Shown here: in pieces, positions 1 to 12,800 of the stretch
How positions within the stretch are numbered: the first letter of the stretch is position 1
Layout of the letters: each line of letters opens with the position of its first letter
Source of the DNA: Pteria penguin
Lineage: Eukaryota > Mollusca > Bivalvia > Pterioida > Pteriidae
NCBI GenBank assembly: GCA_035048485.1
Contig: CM068592.1
Location: 32,548,001-32,612,000, forward strand
Direction: 5' to 3'
DNA: 64,000 bases
The notes under the pieces: generated by a model
The model's database searches: none
Seen by the model: the letters and a program-made list of their open reading frames with translations, nothing else
What the model was told of the DNA's origin: nothing
Position numbers and translations under genes: made by a program

Positions 1-136
1 ATTATTTTTTTTTTTTATTACTATTATTAAGGAACTATTGAATATTTCATGATAACATATTTTTATCAATATCTACATTTTACACATAACATGATACTTT
101 TACTTGTAACAAAATTCAGTGGAGGAGGAACCCTTA

Positions 137-3100
137 AGATTCAGAGAACTCCATCAGACATCGGCAGGTACAATACAGACCTTTGGTTCAGATAGAACCA
201 TCAGACATTGGCAGGTACACTACAGACCTATGGTTCAGAGAATACCATCATACATTGGCAGATACACTACAGATCAGCGGTTCAGAGAATACCATCAGAC
301 ATTGGCAGGTACACTATAGAGTTTGGTTCAGAGAATACCATCAGACATTGGCAGGTACACTTCATACATTTGGTTCAGAGAACACCAGATATTGGGAGGT
401 ACACTACATACCTTTGGTTAAGAGAAAACCATCAGACATTGGCAGATACACTACAGACCTTTGGTTCAGAGAACACCATCAAATATTGGAAGGTAAAGTA
501 CAGACCTTTGGAACAGAGAACACCATCAGACACTGGCAGGTACACTACAGACCTTTGGAACATAGAACACCATCAGACATTGGCAGGTACACTACAGACC
601 TGTTGTTCAGAGAATACCATAAGACATTGGCAGGTACATTACAGACCTGTTGTTCAGAGAATTCCATAAAACACTGACAGATACACTACAGACCTGGGTT
701 CAGAGAACACCATCAGGCATTGGCAGGTACAATTCAGAACCTTTGGTTCAGAGAGAACCATCAGACATTGGCAGGTACAATACGCCCCTTTGTTTCAGAG
801 AATACCATCATACATTGGCTGGTACACTACAAACCTCTGGTTCAAAGAATAACATCAGACATTGGCAGGTACACTACAGACCTGTTATTCAGAGAATACC
901 AGAAGACATTGGCAGGTACATTACAAACCTGTTGTTCAGAGAATGCCATAAGACATTGGCAGTTAGAACACAGACCTGTTGTTCAGAGAATGCCATAAAA
1001 CACTGGCAGATACACTACAGACCTGCGTTCAGAGTATACCATCAGACATTGGCAGGTACACTACAGACATTTGGTTCAGAGAGTACCACCAGGCATTGAC
1101 ATGTACACTACAGACCTATGGTTCAGAGAATACCATCAGAAATTGACAGGTACCAGACAGACCTGTGGTTCAGAGAATACAATCAGACATTGGCAGGTAC
1201 AATACGCACCTTTGATTCAGAGAATACCATCAGACACTAGCTGGTACACTACCAACCTCTGGTTCAAAGAATACCATCAGACATTGACAGGTACCAGACA
1301 GACCTGTGGTTCAGATAATACAATCAGACTTTGGCAGGTACAATACGCACCTTCGATTCAGAGAATACCATCAGACATTGGCTGGTACACTACAAACCTC
1401 TGGTTCAAAGAATAACATCAGACATTGGCAGGTACAGTACAGACCTTTGGTTCAGAGAATACCATCAGACATTGGCAGGTACACTACAGACCTTTGGTTC
1501 AGAGAATACCATCAGACATCAGCAGATACTCTACAGACCTGTTCTTCAGACAATGCCATAAGACAATGAAAGGTATACCAGAGACCTGTTGTTCAGAGAA
1601 TGCCATATGACATTACCAGGTACACTACAGACCTTGAATCAAAGAACACCATCAGACACTGGCAGGTACACTACAGACCTTTGGTTCAGAGAATACAATC
1701 AGATATTGGCAGGAACACTACAGACCTGTTGTTCAGAGAATGCCATAAGACTTTGGCAGGTACACTACAGACCTGTTGTTCAGAGAATGACATTACACAT
1801 TGGCAGGTACACTACAGACCTTGGGTCAGGGAACACCTTCAGACATTGGTAGGTACACTACAGACCTTTGGAACAGAGAACACCATCATACATCGGCAGC
1901 TACACTACAGACCTTTTGTTCAGGGAACACTATAAGACATTGGCAGGTACACCACAGACCTGTTGTTCAGAATATGCCATAAGACATTGCGAGGAAATAT
2001 TGGCAGAAAATATAATCGGACAGTGACAGGTACATTATGCACCTTTGGTTCAGGGAATACCATCAGACAGTGGCAGGTACACTACAAACCTCTGGTTCAA
2101 AGAATACCATCAGCCATCGGCAGGTACACTACAGACCTTTGGTTCAGAGAATATCATTAGACATTGGCAGCTACAATACATACCTTTGGTTCAGAGTATA
2201 CCATCAGACATTAGCAGATACACTACAGACATTTGGTTCAGAGAGTACCATCAGACATTGGCAGATACACTATAGACCTATGGTTCAGAGAATACGATCA
2301 GACATTGACATGTACACTACAAACCTATGGTTCAGATGATACCATCAGACATTGTCAGGTACAATACGCACCTTTGATTCAGAGAATACCATCAAACATT
2401 GGCGGGTACACTACAAACCTCTGGTTCAAAGAATAACATCAGACATTGGCAGGTACAGTACAGACCTTTGGTTCAGAGAATACCATCAGACATTGGCAGG
2501 TACACTACAGACCTTTGGTTCAGAGAATACCATCAGACATCAGCAGATACACTACAGACCTGTTGTTCAGAGAATGCCATAAGACAATGACAGATATACC
2601 AGAGACCTGTTGTTCAGAGAATGCCATAAGACATTACCAGGTACACTACAGACCTTGGTTCAAAGAACACCATCAGACACTGGCAGGTACACTACAGACC
2701 TTTGGTTCAGAGAACATCATACATCGGCAGCTACACTACAGACCTTTTGTTCAGGGAACACTCTTAAACATTGGCGAGTACACCACAGACCTGTTGTTCA
2801 GAGAATGCCATTAGACATTGGCAGGTACACTACAGACCAGTTCTTCAGAGAATGCCATAAGACATTGACAGGTACACTACAGACCTGTTGTTCAGAGAAT
2901 GCCATACGACATTTGCAGGTACACTACAGACCTTTAGTTCAGAGAACACCATCAGATATTGGCAGGTACACTACAGACATTTGGTTCAGAGAATACCATC
3001 AGACATTGGCAGGTACACAACAGACCTGTGGTTCAGAGAATACCATCAGACATTGGCAGATACACTACAGACCTGTTGTTCAGAAAATGTTATAAGATCA

Positions 3101-3735
3101 GACAATGGCGGGTACACTACAACCATCTGGTTCAGAGAAAAAAAGAGGAGTTACTGGCTCAGTTATCTGGCAGAAGTCACCATGGAGCTATACAATACAT
3201 GAATATAAATGATATACTAGAACATATAACACATTACAAAAATATTTAATTGTAGTGCAATTACGTTACCGACTTAGGACGGTCATTTAATTTGACAAAA
3301 GCCAAACAAATGGTGTGGTTAACTGGTTTACGGGCCCAACTTCCAACAGAGAGAACCATCAGACATTGGCAGGTACACCACAGACCTGTTGTTCAGAGAA
3401 TGCCAGAAGACATTCGCAGGTACACTACAGACCTTAGTTCAGAGATTACAATCAGACAACACTGGCAGGTAAACAACAGGCCTGTGGTTCAGGGATAGCA
3501 TCAGACATTGGCAGGTACACAACAGACTTTCGTAGGTACACTATAAATCGTTGTTTCAGAGAGTATCATCAGACATTGTCAGAGAACACCATCAGACATT
3601 GTCAGGTATACTTCAGACATTTGGTTCAGAGAATACCATCAGATATTGGAAGGTACACTACAGACCTGTGGTTCAGAAAATACCATCAGACATTGGCAGG
3701 TACACAACAGACATTGGCAAGGTACATTACAGACT
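137..3735 (+). repeat. 47-bp minisatellite in intron 6 of sulfatase copy 1
   Basis: Degenerate tandem array with a 47-bp unit containing cagacattggcaggtacact and ggttcagagaataccatc. About 64 units run from 137 to 3125. A dispersed repeat interrupts the array at about 3136-3345, and about 8 more units follow to 3735. The array ends 123 bases before exon 7. The consensus unit has no TAA, TAG or TGA on the + strand. Because 47 is not a multiple of 3, all three + frames stay open for long stretches, which explains the overlapping pseudo-proteins here. The (ATT)-rich tract at 1-30 and the unique stretch at 31-136 match 62270-62382 in copy 3. Confidence 0.93.
3136..3345 (+). repeat. Dispersed repeat (family A) inside the 47-bp array
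   Basis: Non-array sequence splitting the minisatellite. The same sequence occurs in reverse orientation at about 38118-38345, and diverged + copies lie at about 10390-10620 and 44850-45060. Shared blocks include gacttaggacggtcattt and gtgtggttaactggtttacg. It has no recognisable coding capacity. It could be a non-autonomous DNA element; I did not find clean termini here. Confidence 0.6.
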
Positions 3736-3858
3736 TTTCAACTGAAGTGATGCAGTGTTGTTACTCACTCAGTCACCAGAACCCTCTAAAGTATTTTAAC
3801 TTATGCTTTGCCATAATTATGAAGAAAATCATATCCATTTTGTTTTAAATATTTCTAG

Positions 3859-6800
3859 CATGTCTATGCCAGAAAAGCAGGGGAGATTATCAAAGCTCAT
3901 AATCAAAGCAGTCCATTGTTTCTCTACCTAGCTTTCCAATCTGTTCATGAACCTATCCAGGTAAGACGTTTCAGTACTTGTTAAGTTGCACAGCAACATG
4001 GATTACATCGATTTCTTATTATTGATATTGAAAAGTGGTTGTTTTATTTTCAACAAACCAAACATGTGACATAAGCATTAGCAATTAAAATACTTACGTT
4101 TTGGGCATCTGGGATTTTTTTTCTATTCATTCGGTATAGAAATTTCATTTCCATTTCCCATACTGGTTTTGTTGTAATTTCAGTAATGATACACTAGTTT
4201 TGCTTTAATAGGTACCCAAAAAGTATGAAGATATGTATTCACATATTAGTAACCAAGGAAGACGGCAATACTGTGGTATGTTAAAGGTTGCAGATTCTAT
4301 TATAGCTACATTATCTGAAACACCAGATCCCATGATCATTCGACAATCCAATCTGAGACTTTCTATCAAGTAAAATATACACTCACAATCCAGGCGGCCT
4401 ATTTGTCCAAGTATGTTCTTATTGTTTTCATGAGTATGACAGAATATTATTCGCTGTCATATTTCTTATATTTTATTATAAGGGTTAATCCTTTTAGAAA
4501 GTGACATTGTCATGATTTAATTTTTTGAATTTTCTTGTATTTACGATCCCCAAGTAACTTCAAATATTAAAACATGACATAGTAAAACCCATTGTAAATC
4601 CAGTTTCTTTTGAGCTGTGATCACTACAAACAATTTTCTTGCATGATGTTTCGTCAGAGACATATTTTTGTCACATGCCATTTGCGTTGATGGATATATG
4701 GATGATTCTGTTTGCATAGGAATGGTATCAGCAATGGATGAAGCTATTGGTAACATCACAAAAGCTTTAGTGGATGCTAAAATGATGGACAATACGCTTA
4801 TTGTATTCACAGCAGATGTAAGTAATATATCTTCATATCATTTTGGACGCCGATATGAGATATATTTTCTCTTTCCCACTAAAAAGCGTGCCAGCTCCAT
4901 TTACATTGTTGTCATTGTCGGGCTATCGACAGTGGCGTATATTACATATAGGCTAAAAGGCTCGAGCCTACACAAAATTTTGCAGATTTTTTTTTTTTTT
5001 TTTTTTTGCATTTTTGTTCATTTGTTTGTTCTTATCAAATTAAAACTCCTTTTTCTACGTTGTTTTACATTTTAAGGCAAAGAGAATATTGATCTAGTTT
5101 TATTCATTAGAATAAACCATTTTCGAGGACGCTGAAAACGAAAATTTTCCTGATTCGATAAAGTTAAATATTTTCCGATTTTTTGGAAATTCAATTTTGG
5201 GCCAACAATTTGAGAGAAAAATACTCTTTTATAGGCTGCTATGAAAGATACATCAGTTACACCCTCGGGGTCTCAAAATCATGCAAAACCCTCGGAAAGC
5301 TTCGGGTTTTACTTGATTTTGAGACCCCTCGGTTGTAACTGATGTATCTTTTATAGCAGCCTATAAAAGAGTCTTATAATCTATGCTATCTTGTTTTAAG
5401 CCATTTCTCACTATCATGATATTTGTCAAATTGTATTGAAATATTATTATGTCAAATACTCAAGTATACTCAAAAATGCAGCATTTTGTTTCTTTTTTCC
5501 CGGGCGAGGCCCCACCTACCCCCCCCCCCCCTTTTCGGCGCTACGCGCCTCGTATGAAGCGTGCGGCTTCATTTTAGCCTACACAAAATCATATCGTAAT
5601 ATACGCCCCTGATCGGAAATTTTGTTTAACTCATACAGAATTAAAGTTGCATTTTATCAAACTAATAGTGGGTTTTATTATTATCTTATGGAGGGTCACA
5701 AGGTAATACCTAACATTCTGCGGTTATGTTAAATAAATATAAAACATATATACCTAATAATTTAGTGCACCATATGCGCATTTCGACAACTTACGTCTCT
5801 TCAGTGATGCTCGTGGCCAAATGATTGGAATTCTCAAAATTTATAAATGCTTTGAGTTTATATGTTTGTTTTATTCCGACCTAGGCCAGTGCACCAAATA
5901 TCGACACCAGTTGTCGGTCAATTGACCGTCTTACATGTAAGTCAGCATCGTGACAGTAATTGAATAATTTCACGACATAAATTCTCGATATGCGCATATG
6001 GTATAATAAATTAATGCTGGAAATATAGATTTTTATTCGTCTTTTCCATTACGAAGTAACAGGATACCCACAGGATCAGTGTTATACTTCATGCGGTTTG
6101 AAGATGAAAGCCTGACAGGGCAAAATCTACATATAAATGTTAAAATAATTGCTCCTCACTCTATGTTGTTTTTATCACTGATGGTACATGGGAAGAAGAA
6201 AGAGGGAAATGTTTCGATATCATTAAATTATATATAATTTACAGAAATAAATGTCTCACTCTTGGTGACCATGAACATTTTCTATCAACACTAGAGCTCA
6301 TTTCTAAAATGTTTATTACCTACAAAATATAAACAAAGGCTGTTACCGTGAAGTATTTTGCTCTGTGCCATAAAAGTTGGCATTTTAAACAATATTTTCT
6401 TGTTTGCAGAATGGTGGATGGCCTCAATATTATGGGAATAATTATCCCTTACGAGGGTCTAAAGTTACTGTGTTTGAAGGTGGTACTAGGGCAACGGCGT
6501 TTATAACTGGATCCGGAATAAATGCTTCTAAATCCACGTATAATGGGTGCGCAACATTTCATTATGTCTCAAATTACAAACCAGAAAATTTTATATACGT
6601 TCATATTTTTGTAAGAAAATAAATAGGTTTTTCTACAAGGAATGTGTATACATGCTCGTGATCATTTCTATACATAGTTGCTCCACTTCTCAGGCGTACT
6701 GCGTTGAAATATTTTTGTATTGTTTTTATGCCTGGGCATTATTGGCAGATGTGTTATATTCAACACGAGATGCTTCCTCTGCCCGGACCACTGGGATCAT

Positions 6801-9800
6801 CTCTAATATTCAGTAGCTTATGATCAATATCGTGGTGCGTTTTTGTAGGTTCCTGTCTCACAGGCAACCAAATTCTAACGTATTTTAATTTATTGTCGCA
6901 CTTTGTAGTACATTTTAACATTATAAATGTTATAATACATGTATGTGATTTAAGAAATACTGATGTTCCTGATTAGTTATAGAGAATGACCATATCAAAG
7001 TTTATGAAAATTTCATTGTATTTCTTTGGGATAAATAGACAAATTTTAATGGGCAAAAATGCAGCAAGACTAATAAGTCTGTATTTCATAATATATATTG
7101 TAAAACAAATAGGTAGATCCCGCTGGGGTATTTTGGGAATTACCATCTCTTCTATTGAATTTTCAAATTACATGAAAGATTGATGAATTGTAAAATTTTG
7201 AGGTGTTTTTAACCTTTATTGTGTCATGTATCCAATTTCTGTTTCTGTGCATTATTCTTGCGATGCGCCTGCCTACAATATTAAGTGCCAGATTTAAAAG
7301 AAGGTTATATTCCACTTTGTATATGCTCGCATAAAGTGTGGGCCTATTCTGCTATACCGCTGTCGTCCGTCTGTCCCATCTATTTTGTCTTTGCAACTTC
7401 TAAATCCTTTCTAAGATTTTGATGAAACATGGTATATAAAGAAAAACCATATGGAGATGTTCATATTGGATGGGGAATACTGTCCAGAATGCATTACAGG
7501 AGTCATGACCCTTGGACTTAGATTTTCTAAATATACCTTTTTCTTCGCAATTCATCCTAATTTTGATGAAACTTTGTACAAAGAAAGAACACCTCTGCAG
7601 ATGTGCATATTGGAAGGAGAATGCTGTAGAAAAATACAAAAGTTATGGTCCTTGGACGTAGAGATTTTTAGAATTTTCTATGCAAAAAAAAATCTTGTCT
7701 TTGTAACTTCTCCTAAACTCTTTGAAGTATGTTGATGAAGCATAGTACATGGCAAGAACACCATATGAAGATGTGCATATTGGAAGGGGAAGGCTTTCCA
7801 AAATATCTATGACCTTTGGACTTAGATTTTTCTATGCAAAATACCTTCTCTTTGCAACTCTTCTTAAACCCTTGGGTGAATTTTGGCGGTAAAAAGAAAG
7901 ATCGCACTTTCAAAATGTGCATATTAGACAGGAATTTTCACATCTCAATATTTATTAGTTATAGGCGGTCTATTTATGAAAGGAAGACGGGGGTTTCAAC
8001 ATAGGATATGATGGATGGGAGAAGATCAATTAACCCACAAACAATTGAAAATGAAATCTGAACTAATACCAGTATCAAGGGCACTCTACATTTTTCATAG
8101 TTAGATTACAAATTGAGTTCTAGTTTGAATGACATGTAGGATAATAAAGTGCGGGCGTATTATGTACCGTTCAATGGTGTCCTATTTTTGTTGGCACATT
8201 TTCGATGATATCGTCTTTGCAGTACTCAAAGTATCGAAAAGAGAATTCCTAACTAAGTACTACAAGCAGATTGCTGTAGCTTATTATAATTGTTTGAATA
8301 TTTATGGTTATAATTGCATTCAACTACATGCATTCGATTCGTCGTTTAGAAACTTACTTAATGCTCATGTTAAACTAAGGTGAAATAATTAATGTTAATA
8401 TAAAGACTAGATGCGAAATTTATCAGAAAACTAATAATTCTTTGTTAAATCATTCGCGCTTCGTTTACTTATAGATAGTGCTCAGCAGCTGAATGGCTAT
8501 AAGTGCGATAAGCGTCAGTGATTTTCAGAGGTAATCGAAGTTTTTCAGTGTGGAATGAAGAGTTGTTCAATGTTTCTTTCCTGAGTCTCTCTGTTTATTT
8601 TTTTTTTTTTTTTTTTTTTTTTTGTGTCGCCAGTGTTTTTCAGTGTTTTTTATCCCGGGTCGCCAGCGTTTTCAGTGGTTTTTCCCCTAGTCACCAGGGT
8701 GTTTTTTCTGAGTCGCCAGCGTTTTCAGTGTTTATCTAAGTCGCAAGCGTTTTTCGGTGTCTTTTTCCTGAGTCGCCAGCGTTTTTCAATGGTTTTTTCC
8801 TAGTCGCCAGCTTTTTTCAGTAGTTTTTCCGAGTCGCCAGCGTTTTTCAGTTTTTTTAAGGTTGTAAGTGTATTCAGTGTCTCTCAATGTATTAAATGGT
8901 TTTAGTATTTTTCATTGAGGTCGTCAGTGGTGTTCCTTTTCTTTTTTTTTTTTTTTTTGGTGGGGGAGTGTGTTAGAGTTTAACAATGTTTATCAGAATA
9001 AAACCGATTCTCAGGTATTTTCGTACTCAATAGTGATAGATTGGCTTTGAAATAATCTGAATATTGAATTGTGTAGTTTCAAAAATGTGCAGAAACAGCG
9101 GTTGCTGCAAATGTGTAACAAGTCAGTCATTTTATCATATCGTTGAATTGTTATGTACAGCTTCATTTCGGTCGACTATATCTTTCGAGGTGCCGGTATA
9201 GATCAATCGGTTAGGTGCTTGCCTTGTGACCAGGAGGTCTCATGTTCATGTCCCGAAGATGACTTGTAAGTCCAGTCTTTCGGACAAAACAGTGAACCGC
9301 GGACTCTTGTCACGGTAGACGTGACATGTAGAGATGCCTCACTGCTTCGGCATTGCGTCAGATCAGCGCCGTCACCGAATATGAACAATTATCAAAGGCA
9401 AGACTGAATTAAACTGTCAATTACATGTATATCTTTCGACTTAAATACGGACACATCTCTGAATTTTCCTTTGCATTTAATTTCGGGTTAGGTAATTTCT
9501 TATTCTTGGATTTCCTACATATTAATTTTTCAACATTCCTGGTTACGGTTTTATTCCAATATGTATTCATTGTGTATACTAAGTAATCTAGATAAATGTA
9601 CATGGTTTTAATTTGCCAAAAATGCAATTTAACTCGACTAATAAATGTAAAAGAATGTTTTGTTAAGATTAACAATGTACGTTGTACTGTCTTTTAGCAT
9701 GATGCATGCTGTCGATTGGATGCCAACTTTAGTCACAGCAGCAGGTGGCGAAATTGGTATGTAGTTCATTCATTACACATACAAAACATATATAGATTTG

Positions 9801-12800
9801 GCCTGTTGGTATGTCTGTCTATTTGTCTGTGGCAAAAAAGCATTAACATTCCACATAACTTTTCAACTAAAATAGATATAGCTTTCATGTTTCACATGCG
9901 TATTCCTTATGAAAAAAACCTTTCCGTCGGTGCAATATCTGTTGACCGTCGTTACCTTGACCGTGACCTTTGACCGACATTTCAAATGTTCAACTGAACT
10001 ATCATGATTACTCCTCGCTCGGCGTGTCTGTCCGCCGGTCTGTTGTTGACTTTTCATACTTTCGACCTCTTTATATCAGCTTAAGCGATTTTGATAAAAC
10101 TTGCTAGGGATAAAGTAATAACTGTCCCTACAGATATTGTTATCTGCCAATAGGTAAATCCAGGGTAAGGTTACCCTCGTTGATAACGTTGATAAATGTC
10201 TTCATACTGGCTGCATGGATTGTCAAAGTAAATGTAACAAAGTGATCTAGAGAAAGTGTTTTAAGAAGTGTTGTTGTTTCTGGTTCCATCTCCAGATTTT
10301 ACTAGATGTAGGTTGACAAAATAAATGCATCAGAATGATCTAGAAGGGTATCTAAACACTTTTTCTTGGATTTGGATAGATCACGGGGTTGATCCATGAG
10401 ATCACAAAGTAGATTAAAAGCTGTATGACAAAATCACTAAGGACATGCACACAAAAATGACAATAGTAGAATATACACGTAAGAACATTACAAATATATT
10501 TGATTGTACTGCGGTTACGATACCGACTTGGGACGGTCAATTGAAGTAACAAACTCAAGTGGCGGGCGCCCACCTTCCCACTCACCGCAAAAGCAGCACA
10601 ATGAAAGGACACATATTTGAAAAGCTGTATAGTATAAATCTAGATGTATCGCAGTTTTCGGGAAGTTTTGTAATTGGAATACTAATGCGAATTTATTATG
10701 AAAATAAATTTCTTAAACTTTACAATCTTTTTCATGTAATGAGTGTACCAAAATTTGGTACAGGAAAATCGGATTCATGATAACAAGAATGAGAAAGGTA
10801 GTAAAATAAAAAAGAAAACAAATGAATTATGGAAAAGCACTGTCATCATGTAACACCATCAAGATTTTCTGCATGCCGGTGTCCTGTCATTTGGATGAGA
10901 CAGTTAAAACCGAGGCCCCGTGTCGTAATATGCATGGCACGTTAAAGATCCCTCAATCAAGATTATATGTCAGCCATGCCTATATATTACATGTACTTCG
11001 ATTGACGCTTAAAGTCGATAGCACTTTTGATATATTTTGAAGTCATTTTGTTCACCGTTACAATTGTTCGGTATAACCGTGTAGATTGTTGTCGGGCAAC
11101 CGACTCGTATTTATTTCTCTCCTCTAAAGATGATGAACTTTCATTTCAGATGACAAATCAATGGATGGTGTGAATCAGTGGGATGCCATTCAGAAACGTT
11201 CAGCATCAGCAAGGAATGAATTCATCTACAATTTGGATGATAAATTACCTGCTTTGAATGGCCATGCAGCAATAAGGTGAAGTAAATATCAGCACTATTC
11301 TACTCTAACAGGCTTTCACAAAATTGTAGGCACTATAAAGATTAATAATTATAATAGGGGTGTAACGATATATCGCGATACAATATGTTAATCTATGTTC
11401 TATCACTGCTGCTTGCACAGTCTGGCTTAGGAGTACAAAGTGGTTGTTGACAGCTAGGATTTTCCTAATGGATAGGATTCCGCATCCCAGTGATAACCAG
11501 ATACTTGATACGAATTTTTTTCATATGCACCGATATTCCAACTTATTATACTTCAACCATTCTTATTTGAAAATAGGACTGGTAAATATAAGCTGATAGA
11601 TGGCTACCCTGGACCATACCCTGGATGGTATAAGCCAAACAGTGTTGAAGAAGACCAGGAGATTAAAGAATTCAAACCAGACGAACTACCTCAAACGACT
11701 ATGCTATTTGATATCGAAGGTATACAAATGTAAAGTCTAGTTGTCATTGCTGTGTTTAAAATACTGTTTTAACTGACATTTTTAACTTACCCTTTCCTCC
11801 CAAGAATTGTGTTCTTTTTAAACTTGACTTTAAAACTCACCTGACCCGAAGGCATAGGAGAGCAAGTCATGTAGAGAAAATGATTTGTTTGCGATCAGGC
11901 TATCTATCCCTTTACCTTTTTAATTTTTTTCAGCTTATGAATTTCAATTTTTTCTTCATAACTGCAGGTCTCCCAAAAGTGGTGTCGCTTTTCGACAATA
12001 TCTGTTGAAGGGTGCGGGTCCATGACGGAGCATGGTAAGCTCCAGAGGTAACTTTTCTTCGACAAATTTATTCTTCAGTCCAGCTGCAGAAATCTTGAGA
12101 AACAAAATGTATGAGAGCAATTGAGAATGACATGGTGGTTTTTTCTTTTTGTATGTTTGTGAGTTGGGGTGCCTTTTCGGTTTTTAACAGTTTTGCCAGA
12201 GTACTGCAGTACATTATTTTGAGTGTCAAAGTCACATGGTACTAGTTGCTTCCTGTTTAACATTATAGATTATTTTTAATGCATCTTTTTATATTTTACT
12301 TAATTTTTAGGATATCTGTGTCGTTGTGAAGTATTAGAATTCAAAATTGATTTATGAATTGAAGAAAAACACTTGTTTGTTATATAAAGTTTGATAAGAC
12401 TTTTTCCACAGAACTACAGGAAGAATTTTGATGTAACTTGATATGAATATATTAAATTACCCAAGATCCCTTACAAGATCTGTTTAGTCGAAACCAATTC
12501 TTTGTACGGATAAATCAAGGTTGGGATGACCTATGCCTAAGAGGGAAACCTCATATGTTTAACTTCCTCTCCAAATCATATCTTCGTCCTACATGTACAT
12601 CGGCGAATCATATTTGGCCATCTTGTTTTCTTTTGCTATATTTCAACAGGGTATTGGTCATATCATCATCATCATCGTCGTCGTCGTCATCGCCGTCGTC
12701 GTAACCGTTGTTGTTCTTGTTATTATTAGTATAGTAATATCATAATCACCATCGTTATGATATTATTTGTTGTTATTATTGTGTACTTTTATATTTACAA

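Noticed and set aside
119..3249. Overlapping open frames of 60-160 codons with W-F-R-E-Y-H-Q / R-H-W-Q-V-H-Y repeats
   Set aside because: They are the three frames of the 47-bp minisatellite, which lacks stop trinucleotides. Same for 36255-36760 and 62295-63768. A random 47-mer has roughly a one in ten chance of being stop-free on one strand, so openness alone means little.
4668..5075. 135-codon frame containing MVSAMDEAIGNITKAL
   Set aside because: Only 4720-4817 is exon 9 of copy 1; the remainder is intron read-through ending in a poly(T) and a transposon.
8518..8739. 73-codon frame with SVYFFFFFFFFC
   Set aside because: Poly(T) and minisatellite translation in intron 10.
9716..9973. Frame containing LLVCLSICLWQKSINIPHNF
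   Set aside because: Starts inside exon 11 in the wrong frame and continues into intron 11.
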